Source of the DNA: Stenogyne calaminthoides
Taxonomy: Eukaryota > Streptophyta > Magnoliopsida > Lamiales > Lamiaceae
NCBI GenBank assembly: GCA_037126765.1
Contig: JBBCBC010000016.1
Coordinates: forward strand, 868,001-932,000
Reading direction: 5' to 3'
DNA: 64,000 nt
Below, piece by piece: positions 11,677 to 22,149 of this stretch (its first letter is position 1; each line of letters begins with the position of its first letter). Below the pieces are notes generated by a model that was not told where the DNA came from, ran no database searches, and worked only from the letters and a program-made list of their open reading frames with translations. Both the position numbers and the translations under genes were made by a program.

Positions 11677-13323
11677 ATGGAGGGTGAAGGGGTTTACGAT
11701 GATTCACACATGGAAAATGTTTTGTTAAAGAATGAAAGGGTTTCTTGCACTTCTGAAGTTCTTGATTCTCTCTGGGCTCCAAATTCTTCCCCTTCTTATC
11801 ATGGTACTATTCTGAATTTCTAGCATAGATTTTCAATTTTGCTTGCTCGATTGCTATTTCATACTTTTTTTTTTAACTTTTTATGGTTTGTGGCTACTCG
11901 TTCATACTGTTTATTAGCATATGGCTTCGTAATTGTCTTTCATTTTCCTACGCTGTTCTCTGCCCTTTTTTTGTTTTTATGCAATGCCTTTAAGCTGTTT
12001 GGTTAAATGCTTTACAGAAAAAAGTAGCTTTCGGATATACATTAACACTGTTGATACTGTTGAGTATTAGAATCCAATGATGAAAAACTTTTGCTTACAC
12101 ACTGACGATAAATTGCCATGATTACAAGCGTTTGATGGGAGAGAAACAGAACGCCCACCCTGTATATAACACAATTCCCCTGTTTCAGGCTCTGCATCCA
12201 TGGTGAGCTTTGAAGAGACACGAGGAGAAAGCAACAACTCTGAGAAGCAATTCTTCACACAAATTGATTCGAAATCCGGGAATTGCAACGAGAAATTCGA
12301 CGGCTGCTTCCACCCGCCGGAGAAGAAGCGGCGGCTCTCCTCCAATCAAGTTCAGTTTCTTGAAAAGTGCTTTGATGTAGAAAATAAGCTCGAACCAGAG
12401 AGGAAGGTACAGTTTGCTAAAGAACTTGGTCTGCAACCTAGGCAAGTTGCAATCTGGTTCCAAAATCGACGAGCGAGGTACAAGACGAAGGTGCTCGAGA
12501 AAGAATACGACTCGTTGAAAGCAAGCTATGATAAATTGAAGTCAGATTATGACAATCTTTTCAAGGAGAATGAGAAAATGAAAAATGAGGTATACTTAAT
12601 TAGCTTGAATAATTCAGTGGTGTTTGTTAGTTAGTCGAATCTCGGGTATTGAGAAAAATTGGCAAAGTCATCTGTGCATTTGTGATAAGTATTAGTTGTT
12701 TCATTATAAGGTACTAGTTGTTTTACTATAAAGTATTAGTTGTTTCGCTAAAAGGTATTAGCTTTCTTACTATAAAGTACTAGTTGTTTCATTGTGTGGT
12801 ATTAGTTGTCTTACTATAAAGTATTAGTTGCAATATAGGTGCACTGTGAGACTGGTTTTCACGAGGCCAACTCTTTGAATTTTGACATCTCACGCGATCT
12901 TCTTGGCAATGATAGGTGAATTTGTTGAGAGAGAAAGGAAAGGCGAAAACCGAGCTATGTGATCCGATTAACTCATTGCAAACAGAGAAGGTGATGATTC
13001 TCTCTCAAGATTCTACTGCAAAGCTGGCGGACTGTAAGCAGGAGGACGCGGCGAGTTCAGCGAAAAGCGACGTTTTCGACTCAGAGAGCCCACATTACAC
13101 AGATGGGAATCATTCAGCTTCATTATTAGAACCTGCTAATTCTTCACATGTGGTTGAGTCTGATTTTTCACAGGATGAAGATGATACTCTGAGCAGGAGC
13201 CTTCTGCCACCGATGTGCTTTCCGAAGCTCGAAATTGAATGCTACGATGATTTACACCCGAATTCTTCGTGCAACCTCGGATTCCCTGTTCAGGATCATG
13301 GCACTTGGTTCTGGCAATATTGA
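11677..13323 (+). CDS. HD-Zip class I homeodomain-leucine zipper transcription factor
   Basis: This is a nuclear DNA-binding protein. HD-Zip I factors dimerise through the zipper and bind pseudopalindromic CAATNATTG-type sites. Exons are 11677-11803, 12189-12589 and 12916-13323, all with GT-AG borders (phases 1 and 0). They join to 936 nt, 311 aa. The homeodomain (about residues 87-143) opens with [18 protein letters not shown] and ends with recognition helix [12 protein letters not shown] (132-143). The zipper follows immediately, with heptad leucines from [20 protein letters not shown] onward, continuing across the last intron into [10 protein letters not shown]. The acidic, Ser-rich C-terminus ends in the aromatic GTWFWQY, a plausible AHA-type activation motif. 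RARY in place of the commoner RARW, and the zipper wording, recall Arabidopsis ATHB54; ATHB5/6/16 are alternatives. The start is the first ATG of an open exon joining in frame. A MITE sits in its promoter and a repeat fills intron 2. Confidence 0.93.
12620..12880 (+). repeat. Intronic repeat with tandem TAGTTGTTTYACTATAAAGTAT-type units
   Basis: Within HD-Zip intron 2, units of about 22 bp reading GTATTAGTTGTTTCATTATA with small variations recur about seven times from about 12689 to 12835. They are followed by GTGAGACTGGTTTTCACGAG. Related copies lie at about 13735-13810, 20690-20810 (reverse) and 47930-48050. I infer an old MITE-like family whose core has expanded as a minisatellite. Confidence 0.6.
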
Positions 13324-14300
13324 GCTGGAAATTTGGCATGAAAATGGACTTTCTTTTTGGCTTTAATCATATTAAGTCTTGTGTTTTTATCCACAATCTT
13401 GTGTAGATAAATGATGAGGTTGAGTTTGGTTTAATAATGAAGGTTTTTAGTAGCTTTCTTGCTAGAAACATATGGTTGAATTTGATGCTATTCGAAATGA
13501 ATCAAAAATAGTTTTTACTTGTCATAATATCTCCCTTGGATCTTAAGCCCAGAAAATCGATGATGCAACTCTGATTATCTATTTTTTCTTCTTCAAGTGA
13601 AAACTCGGTTGTTATACCTTTGCTATAATATAAAAATGACAATTCTCCTCACATGAGATTGACTAAAAATCATAAATTCAAGGCAAGGACTTGTGTAAAC
13701 AAATTTTATCATGTAACAGTTCGCATTTTGTGTTTTAAAGTATTTAGTTTAATAGTATTAGCTATTTCATTGAAAGATATCGGTTGTTTTAGTGTAAAGT
13801 GGTAGTAATAAAGTTATTGGATGGTAATTTCTTGACTATTTTAAAATCAACCCTTTCAAAAGCAGATTTATAATAGTTAGATGGATAGACAAACATGCTG
13901 TTTTGACTTAATTAATGTTGTGGTGTCAAAAACCAAATTAAGTTAGTTGGTTCAAGAATGAAGCCCACAAATGAATCTGACACGGGTAAACAGTAAACAC
14001 AACACAGTGTCGATGAGGGTGATGTTCATGTAAATTATGTAGGACAAAAATATCAGCATCTCTGGTTACCCAAATTGCACTAAAATTCAAGGGATATGGA
14101 AGAACGTTGGAGTGATCACTTTTCAAATTCTTGACTTTTGTGGCAATAATCCCCACTTTTCTTCCTAATTTGTCTGCACGAAAACTCTAATTACTTTCTC
14201 TCTCTCTCTTTTTTTTTTTTTAATTTAATAATATCGGAATTTCCTCGGACTAGTTTTGGACGATCATGTCCCTCCAAATAAATCGAGATGAATATAGTAA
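13324..14300. other. HD-Zip 3' flank and intergenic sequence
   Basis: The first 150 bp or so are the likely 3' UTR (AATAATGAAGG near 13434 could include a polyadenylation signal). A degenerate TATTAGCTATTTCATTG repeat lies at 13750-13810. Short open frames on the minus strand near 13940-14156 show no recognisable protein. A poly-T/CT-rich stretch lies at 14196-14222. Confidence 0.5.
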
Positions 14301-14314
14301 TTTTATACAAGGTG

Positions 14315-14866
14315 AGAGAATTCCGTCTCATCTAAAAGCTCGAGCTTGTAGAGAGGGTTGGAATAATCTATTTATTTAATTTCCTTAACACTCATTTCTC
14401 ACTTTTCGTAAGTAATTATTCTTTCCTCTTCCTCTCCTGGGAGGAGGCCCAAATGAGCGACAATTTAAATGGGTGGAATCTTGCATTTTAATCGAACCCA
14501 CAAATCTGGGTTCTCGATACCATGAGATGAGAGAATTCCGTCTTGTTAAAAACTAGAAGCTTTTAGATGAGACGGAATTCTCTCATGGATGAGAAAATTC
14601 CGCCTCATCTAAAAAGCTCGAAATTTGGAGAGGCCTTTAATAATCTATTTATTTAATTTCAACACTCTCCCTCACTGTGGGCCAATCATTGCCTGCCTTT
14701 CTCTGGAGAGGAGGCCCAACAGAGGACAATTTAAATGGGTGGAGAGCTTCCCACGAATCGAACTCACAATCCCAAGCTCGATACTACGAGAGAATTTCGC
14801 CTCATCTAAAAAAAAGTTTCGAACTTGTAGAGATGATCGAGAATAATCTATTTATTTAATTTCCCT
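14315..14866 (-). mobile_element. Tandem TRIM array with LTR-like units of about 75 bp
   Basis: Three copies of a unit containing GAGAATTCCGTCTCATCTAA, then AAGCTCGAGCTTGTAGAGAG, then AATAATCTATTTATTTAATT begin near 14315, 14585 and 14790. They are separated by two related spacers with GAGGCCCAA and GACAATTTAAATGGGTGGA. Each spacer ends in a degraded reverse primer-binding site (TCGATACCATGAG, TCGATACTACGAG; complement close to TGGTATCAGAGC). The layout is repeat-spacer-repeat-spacer-repeat, as in a tandem TRIM made by LTR-LTR recombination. An extra inverted piece lies at about 14530-14580. Orientation is inferred from the primer binding sites. Confidence 0.6.
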
Positions 14867-15004
14867 CAGCACAATAATTGTCTTTATCTGATCCAAACTT
14901 TAATCCTCTGTTTTATTTATCAAATATTTGATCATTGCATTGTACTCCCCCGGCAGGGTTAGAGCCCACGTATCTATCTTTATATAAGAAAATTTTCTTG
15001 TTTG

Positions 15005-16080
15005 TTTTCTAACAAAAATTTGTATATAATATTGCATATAAGCATTACCGTGCAATCTGCTTCAAATAACTGTCAATCTTTGGTGAATCCGCTCAGGCCC
15101 AACGCATTCTTAGCACAGATCACGAAAGTGAGAACCAAAGTTTACAGAACGCCGCCGAATGCAAAATTGGTCTGTCACGAACGTGGTCAGATTTATTGTT
15201 CTTCCTCTTCTCTTCAGATTGCTGGCGAATCTCAAGGACTTTCTTCTTCCTCGTTTGTGCCCTAATTTTCTTTTTCGCTCCGATCATTGGATAAAATCAG
15301 GTTGTTCAATTTGATTTTTTGGTGTGAATTCCGCGAGAAGAAGAAATAATATGTGTGTGGTGTTTGGATTACCCATCAACACAGAGTGTGTGATGAAATT
15401 CAGATCCTTCTGCACTCTTTTCACGTTGTTTCTGTAAATCTGTAATTTTGGACTGAAGATTTTTTTTCGCGTTTGTACTGATTTTTGTTCATGTAGTAAC
15501 ACTATTTTGTTCTAATGGTAACACTCTTTTGTTCATATGGTAACACATCAAGTTGTTCTTTAAATCTGTAATTTTGGACTGAGTATTTTTTTTCGTGCTT
15601 GTACTGATTTTTGTTCATGTAGTAACACTCTTTTGTTCATGTAGTAACACACAAAAACAACTTGAAAAAAAAAATTTGGACTGAGGATTTTTTTTCGAGC
15701 TTGTACTGGTTTTTGTTCATGTAGTTATATTATTTTACTCATAGGGTAACACTCTTTTGTTCATGTAATAGCACATCAAATTGTTGTTTAAATCTGCAAT
15801 TTTGGACTGTGATTCTTTTTGCGCTTGTACTGGTTTTGTTCATGTGGTAATATATTTTCTTCATAGCGTATCACTTTTTGTTCATGTAGTAACACACAAA
15901 AATAACTTGAAAAAAAAATTAAAAATTATGTGCTCAATAAAAATTGAATCTGCGATCAAATACACTAAAAATAGATCAGAACCATTAGGCTACAATAATT
16001 TTTTATAAAAATATTCTTGCATAAAGTGTAATCCGTAAATAGCCAAGTAGCCTGCCCAACAGTAGTGACATTTATGTAAA
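15005..16080 (-). repeat. Repeat family with internal tRNA-like segment, copy A
   Basis: The left part starts near AATATTGCATATAAGC at 15028. From about 15410 to 15905 a unit of roughly 110-160 bp is repeated about four times (AAATCTGTAATTTTGGACTG, a T run, TTGTTCATGTAGTAACAC). The right part (minus strand) carries a tRNA-like A box TAGCCTAATGG (complement of 15982-15992) and a degraded B box (15940-15950). The same order is found at 31.86-33.03 kb and 50.59-51.53 kb. Short open frames in it look incidental. The class is unresolved, and the boundaries are approximate. Confidence 0.65.
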
Positions 16081-16728
16081 TTAAATAAGATAACATTAAC
16101 TTTAATATTGAAAAAATAATGATATTGGATGTAATATTGAAGTGTTTAAAGGGTATAGATAAAAGAGAAAAAAATATTTTATTAATATTTATAGAAATAT
16201 TCTATTTAGTTTAATTTGAGATCGATTTTTTTACAAATGTTCAATTGAATTTGGAATGGAGGAAGTATCAATTTATTGATTGTGGTCAAAGTAAATGATA
16301 ATTTAAAAAGAAGAGAGGAGATTGGGAGGATGACAAAATTAATACTAGATCATCCTAGAATAGATATGAACATTTGAGAATAAATTTATTTCGCTTTCTC
16401 TCAATTTAATTACAAATAATTTCAACAATGTCAATGATAGAGCCTTTTAAAACTCTAATATAGATTAGATAAAATATTAACTCAACGTTTGCATTTCAAT
16501 TGAAAATTATGACATAAAGTAGCATATTTGACAAAAGAATTTAAACATATTAACTATGTATTAGTAATAATTAATTAAAAATTAAGGTAGCTACTTATTT
16601 ATCTACACGTTAACTGAACTCGAGAATGTGGGCTAGTTTAAATGAAGAAAGGGACGTTGCAGAGAAATGAAATGATAAGTGTGTATTGGGTAGTTTGGGC
16701 ATAAATGTGGAAATGTGGTGCAGTTATG
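16081..16728. other. AT-rich intergenic sequence with a Stowaway-type end
   Basis: GGAATGGAGGAAGTA at about 16253-16267 is a Stowaway-like right end related to debris near 8540 and 18605. No gene is seen. Confidence 0.45.
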
Positions 16729-17262
16729 TGGGAATGGCAATTTACCCCATCCCCGTGGTGATCCGCCCCGGCCCCGCCCCGATCAGTGTGATTATTTTGA
16801 ATATTTTTGGGTTTTGATCGATTTCGGGGAAAATCAATAAAATTTAAATCGGGGAAGGGGCGGGGATGGTATTTATATACCCGGCCCCGAGCCCGCCCCG
16901 ATATGTATTATATTGATATTTTTTATATTTATATTTGTATATATCACTATATATATTTAAATATTTATTTGATTATATATATTTTGCTCTTTTAAGTAAT
17001 TTATAAAAAAAAATTATAACATAATTGGTTCTTCATTATTTTTAGGGAGATAAAATAATTATGATAATAAAAAAATAAAAATTAAATATGTTAGTTGATT
17101 TTCGAGTCAGGTTCGGGGATACCCGAAAACGTTAGGGGCGGGGATGGGGACAAAAAAAATTCCCCGTTGGAGTTCGAGTCGGTTTCGGGATCAAAAATTC
17201 CCCGTCGGGCCAGGGTTCGCGGAGGCAAAAACTGGCCCCGCCCCGCCCCGTTGCCACTCCTA
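16729..17262. mobile_element. Non-autonomous hAT element with 8-bp target duplication
   Basis: The left end TGGGAATGGCAA and the right end (read inward) TAGGAGTGGCAA form 12-bp inverted repeats. They are flanked by CAGTTATG (16721-16728) and CAGTTTTG (17263-17270), an 8-bp target duplication with one mismatch. Both ends carry GC-rich CCCCGCCCCG-type blocks and the middle is AT-rich. An 8-bp duplication and GGCAA ends are typical of hAT. Open frames inside come from the GC-rich repeats and are not genes. Confidence 0.75.
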
Positions 17263-17270
17263 CAGTTTTG

Positions 17271-19821
17271 TGCAGAAAGAAATAAGAAATTGGTGATGTG
17301 TTTTTGTTATTGTCAGTTGGATCGAAGCTTGACTAGTCCCTGTTCAACCCCTCATTCGTACACTAATTGCAATGATGGGGGTGTCCTTATACGCAATCTC
17401 CAATTCTTACCCACCCATTTTTCTTTCTAATTTTAACTTTCTATGATGAGATTATATTTTTTTGTTCTAGCTAGATATGTATTTGAAATATTATTGAAAC
17501 TAAATTTCAATCAACTCCAAGCTCGAGAAACTTGTAAATGTGAGAATTTATTTGTCAAAACTCTTATTGATTTTAAAAACACTTTGTCAAACACTTTTGG
17601 TCATATAAATTATTTTAAACTCATTAAATAATTATTTTTTGGTAGTATAGGTTGAAGAGTTAAAAACCAGTTTTTAGTCAAAATTTTGACTTTTAACATA
17701 TTTTTTGTTTTTTAAATTTTGGCCAGAAACACTTTATTCTTAAACACTTGCTAAAATCTATTTACAATTGATTTTGATTATTCACACAAATTAATTTTGA
17801 TAACTTTTTCAAAATATAATCACTTGCTAACATCTATTTACAATTGAAATTTCAATTCGTATTTTTTTAAAGACTTACTATTTGACCAAGGCCCAACTAA
17901 TTCGAGGGACCAATCTCATCTTTTACTAACAAAGGTCCAATAAAGACAAGAATAAAGATTTGTATAAATTGATTATTTAAAAAAATGATCATATTTTGAG
18001 AGTAACTTAATTTGGCAATTAATCTTATAAATATTTGGCAATTTATTTCACTAAGCAAAATCAGATTTTTATATTATAATCCCTGCATCTACATGAGAAG
18101 AGAAAATACATATAAACAAATCCTTATATGCCACCTTTGACAAAAATCTGAAAAATAAAAGATAACCCATACGAAAATGAGAAATCATGTCCACGCCATT
18201 TAATTAAATAATAACAAAACAGAAATAAAAATCTAGACAATGAAAACGAAGGGATGAACAACACGTGTCCACATCCAGCATCTATCATACACGTGTTTTA
18301 GAAAGGAACAAAAAAGAGAGGCAAGTCTCCGTCAAACATGGCATGCTGCAGGCTGCAGCCATGCAGAAACGGACACCGCGGGCCGTGGGCCTACATCGGG
18401 CCCCCCTGCAACGTGGCTAAAAGGCTACGGTGAAGATTATAGATAAGAATATAAATGCGTGGAAGGTGATACTGATATACTCAATTGCATTGGGCCCCAA
18501 CTCTTTTGGACTGTCAACTTTCCACATTCATATTGGCCTTCCTTTTTGGTTACCCATCAATTTTTCTTTTAAATATTTTTTAATTGAAAAATTTAGTGTA
18601 ATTCCTCCGTTCCAAAATCAATTTAACATTTATTGTTAGCATAAAATTTAGTATAAAAGTTATTTATTAATATAAATAATTTTTATTAAATATTAAATGA
18701 TAAAATAATCTAATATTGTTTAAATAAAAGAAGATAAAATTATTTATTATTTTCATCATAGAAGCTAATTGTAAGTAATGAGAATTTATAGATTAATTGA
18801 ACATACTACAGCTAAACTAGATTGACCGAAAAATTGTTGGAGAAGATTTTAATTAACGAAGGACAAGTCGAAAAGAATCGAAGTGATGGTGGAAGTAATG
18901 GCATCACATGCTGATACTGCAATTTAAATTTCAATGTTATGTTTTGTCTTGAATATATAAAGAAATTATATATATAGATGATAGATCATTATCTAGGAAG
19001 AACTTAATTAAACTGCGAAGAATTCAATCAAGAATTATTGAAATTAAATTTAACTGATAATTATTGATTTAAGAAGACGTGAGTAAAATGAATTACATCA
19101 TATAATATATATTTATTTTCGACTGGAATTGTATTAATCAAATGGACCATAATAAGAATGTCGGTGTGAGGTCCAAAGAATTAGAAAGTGACAATAGTAT
19201 TTGAAACTCCAATTAATAATTATCTGAAACTCCAATAATTTATTTGAGTATGGATTGCATTATACAATAACCCAGCCTAGGTAGGAACCTCACAAACTCC
19301 AATCCGCGCGGGATAAGCACGAGCGGACCAGACCAACGACGTCACAACAACATTCCTACATTCATATGCATTTCAAAGTTGCTTTCTTCTTTTCTGAAAT
19401 CTGAATGTACTCTTTTTATATCAATCATTTTATTTTTAATGTGTGTAAATTCTTGATCTTTGTGAACTCGAAATCAATGTAAAACACATGAAAATACATC
19501 AATTGAATATTTATTTATTTTTTTATCAGGCAAACAAAATTTTATTATAGGACGGGCATAAAAAATACCCTAAAAATACATAAATATTTACAAATTGTTC
19601 TTAATGACCATTTTAGAATTTGAGATCCAATCACAAAAAAAAAATCTAAAAGTCGGACATAAAATGAGTGTATAGAGTAACTTCGTGGGTTTCAATAGCC
19701 GGACATATGCGTCATACATCCCTTGTCTTCAAAACAAAGTAGTATTACTTCCAGAACATAAAGGTATGAGATGCTATTCTTACAAAAACCTCAAGTACAT
19801 TGAGAATGGGCAACAAAGTTA
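17271..19821. other. Intergenic sequence, no gene supported
   Basis: The region contains degenerate inverted sequence at about 17640-17860 and a local GC-rich patch at 18255-18425 with two CACGTG cores (ACACGTGTCC near 18261, ACACGTGTTTTAG near 18291). A Stowaway-like left end (ATTCCTCCGTTCCAAAATCA) lies near 18601. The CACGTG pair would be promoter-like, but no gene follows on either strand within reach. Confidence 0.45.
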
Positions 19822-21641
19822 CTACTCATTCAGATCCCGTGCATCAGTTGTACAATTTTTCAGACAACGCAGAATGCTCCACATGAATGTGGAGATCAGA
19901 AAGAGAATGAGACCAGTTAGAACAGCGTACTTAAGTCCGAGGTTAACAAGTAAGTTTACGAGAAGGCCAGCCAGAACGACACCAACAAAATTAGCAGAAA
20001 AACTCGACCAGAAGGGCATGTCCAATATAGACGCGATGAAGGCTCCAGTCCAAGCTCCTGTTCCAGGAAATGGGACTGCTACGAATAGCATTAGACCAAG
20101 CCATTGAAACTCTTTCACAGGACCTGCTTTCTGTTTAGCACTCTCGAATAACATGTTTAGCAATCTTGACACACCTTCGTTCTTTCCAGCAAGTAACGTC
20201 ACTACTTTTTTCATGTATAGTATGATGAATGGTACAGGGACCATGTTCCTGTGATTTTAGGAGGCGAAAAAGAGAACAAAATGAAACGAAAACGAGTGAG
20301 TGTTCTAACTGTATTAACTTTTTTTTATTGGGAATTCTAACTGTATTAACTAACTCAGTCAATGAGACTATGTTATGGTATAGTTCTTTAGTTATGTGCT
20401 AAACTTACATGATTTACCACCCATAATTTGAAATCAGATTCATTTAGAAATGAAGATAGAAGCTAATTATGTAGTATATAATGATAGACAAAAACTCGTA
20501 CGAGACGGTCTCATGCATGAGACGGGGTACAATCAAGCACTATTCACACCCACTCCTCCTAAAGTGTTAAAGCGTCAATGTCCAATTTATGCTTCGTCTC
20601 ACCATGAGACGATCTCATGCCCTCATAATGATAATACCAGACCCATAGTTCTTTGAGTTGGTCTTATTTAAACAGTTTTACCGCACAACCAGTTCCAATT
20701 ATATCTTTGTAGTAAAACAACTAATACTATCAAAATGATACCTTTTAATGAAACAACTAATACTATCAAACTTATACCTTTCAATGAAATAACTCATACT
20801 GTTAATCACACGCACGAAATACAAAGCAGTTGTACGGTAAAACTGATTTATATGTATGTAAGCTAAAGAAACATGAATTTTTTAAAACAGCTCTCACAGC
20901 ACCAAAAGCAAACAGGATACTAAAATGGCAGAATGCAGTGATTAGCACCATCCTAATAATTCCAACTGCAGTAAGATCAATAACAACAACAGACCACATC
21001 AAAAACATGTTGTCATCGTGTTCAGAAAAATTCAAATCACACACAAATATAGGCAAATTAAGGAATTCAAAAAATTTAAGCTGAATAGAGATACGTTATG
21101 CTAACCCAATAATGGACAAGACAGTTAGCTTCACTGGGTTGAGTTGAAACCAATAACCAACAGGAATTGCCCCGCGTAGCTCGATCACAGGAAGCGTAGC
21201 TAAGGCGACAACAACAGCTTCATCGGGCCACCCCAAAGCCTGCAAAGAATTAGCTACCTTTACACCAATGGAGGATGTCCTTATAGAATCAGTAACATCA
21301 ACCGCTGCAGCAATAGCATTCCCTGATAATGCATGCACACCAAGAAACAGAGATGCCCACAACAGAACCCGAAAGACCAACTTCACCGCTTTTTTATCTG
21401 ACGAAGGCAAATATATGTTGTTTTCGATTGTTGTAAGAGTATCATCTGATGAAGTTTTTGTTACACAGGTTTGGATATAGCGGGGAATATGACAAGTTCG
21501 AAATGAGAGCAAAGAGTGTGATTTTTCGATCAAAGGGAAATGAATTCTTGGAGCTGGGAGTAGAAGTGGGAGAGGGAGTTTTCGGCATTGGAATCGAGAT
21601 GTTGTTATAAGGGCAGGGGACTGCAAGAACATGGAAGCCAT
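19822..21641 (-). CDS. Plastid-type putative small multidrug export protein (Sm_multidrug_ex family)
   Basis: This is a membrane protein of the family annotated as putative small multidrug export proteins (Pfam Sm_multidrug_ex, widespread in bacteria and plant plastids). Its substrate is not established. It has two exons, 21641-21106 and 20248-19822, joined by a GT-AG intron in phase 2: 963 nt, 320 aa. Residues 1 to about 80 are Ser/Thr/Arg-rich with few acidic residues, as in a chloroplast transit peptide. Hydrophobic stretches follow at about 87-114 (VFRVLLWASLFLG). The family core begins at about 142 with VVVALATLPVIELRGAIPVG; the ELRGAIP signature is at 154-160. It runs on through NMVPVPFIILY across the splice, VAVPFPGTGAWTGAFIA and two C-terminal membrane spans (VVLAGLLVNLLVNLG, LTGLILFLISTFMW). 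It diverges from the RCC1 gene with 508 bp between start codons. The intron carries two repeat fragments. Confidence 0.9.
20485..20830. repeat. Foldback repeat (GAGACGGTCTCATG family) plus TATTAGTTGTT repeat within an intron
   Basis: At 20490-20615 the left side reads TACGAGACGGTCTCATGCAT and the right side CGTCTCACCATGAGACGATC, an imperfect inverted repeat of a common plant MITE-like family. Members are also seen near 5400, 10960 and 39700. Directly after it, at about 20690-20810, a reverse-orientation AACAACTAATACTATCAAA repeat occurs about three times. Both lie inside the intron of the small multidrug export gene. Confidence 0.6.
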
Positions 21642-22149
21642 TGATACGGAGTTTAAGGAGAAATGTGCATTTTCTTCTTGTATGATAGTTTAGTGTAATT
21701 TTTTCCGCAGAAAATGAAGAAATGAGATTGATAAACAGGATTCAATATATGGATTGCTGTAACCAGTTCAGGATAAGATAACCCAACAAGATCACAAGGG
21801 AAACAAACAAAAAGCTAAGGGGATTAATCGAGGAAGAAGTGTCTCCCTTAAGTTACTTAATTTGGACGGCTGTTTCCTTCTATTGAAGCATTTAACGTTT
21901 AATCCTGCAGGGTGTTTGAAATGAATCCATAATTCGATATGTTCAATGAGATGCTGCGATTTGGTTATGAATAGAAAGGAATTAATTAATGGCCGAAATC
22001 GAACAAGGCAAATGTGGATATTTCAATTTTATTTTTTTATTTTTAAATAAATTGCCCTAATAACAAAACAAGTTGCGATAAATTTGGGGATCAGCATATA
22101 ATCAGTCGGTGAGAAAGACTTACTGTTCAATCGAGTGGAGAATTCAACG
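21642..22149. promoter_or_regulatory. Divergent intergenic promoter region
   Basis: These 508 bp separate the start codons of two divergent genes, so both promoters and both 5' UTRs must fit here. I see no unambiguous TATA box placed for either gene, which would suit housekeeping expression. The assignment rests on gene layout only. Confidence 0.6.

Noticed and set aside
12689..12835. CRISPR-like array
   Set aside because: The repeats are directly adjacent and degenerate, in a plant intron; this is a minisatellite.
14625..14859. Two overlapping small frames
   Set aside because: They fall within the tandem TRIM array, which explains them.
15002..15265. 87-codon frame upstream in repeat copy A
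   Set aside because: No domain, no splice partner, and it is embedded in a repeat.
18255..18425. Promoter with two CACGTG cores
   Set aside because: No gene follows on either strand, so a regulatory call is unsupported.
22135..22149. Extending the RCC1 protein upstream by five codons
   Set aside because: The extension would need a GTG start; the first ATG in frame is at 22150.
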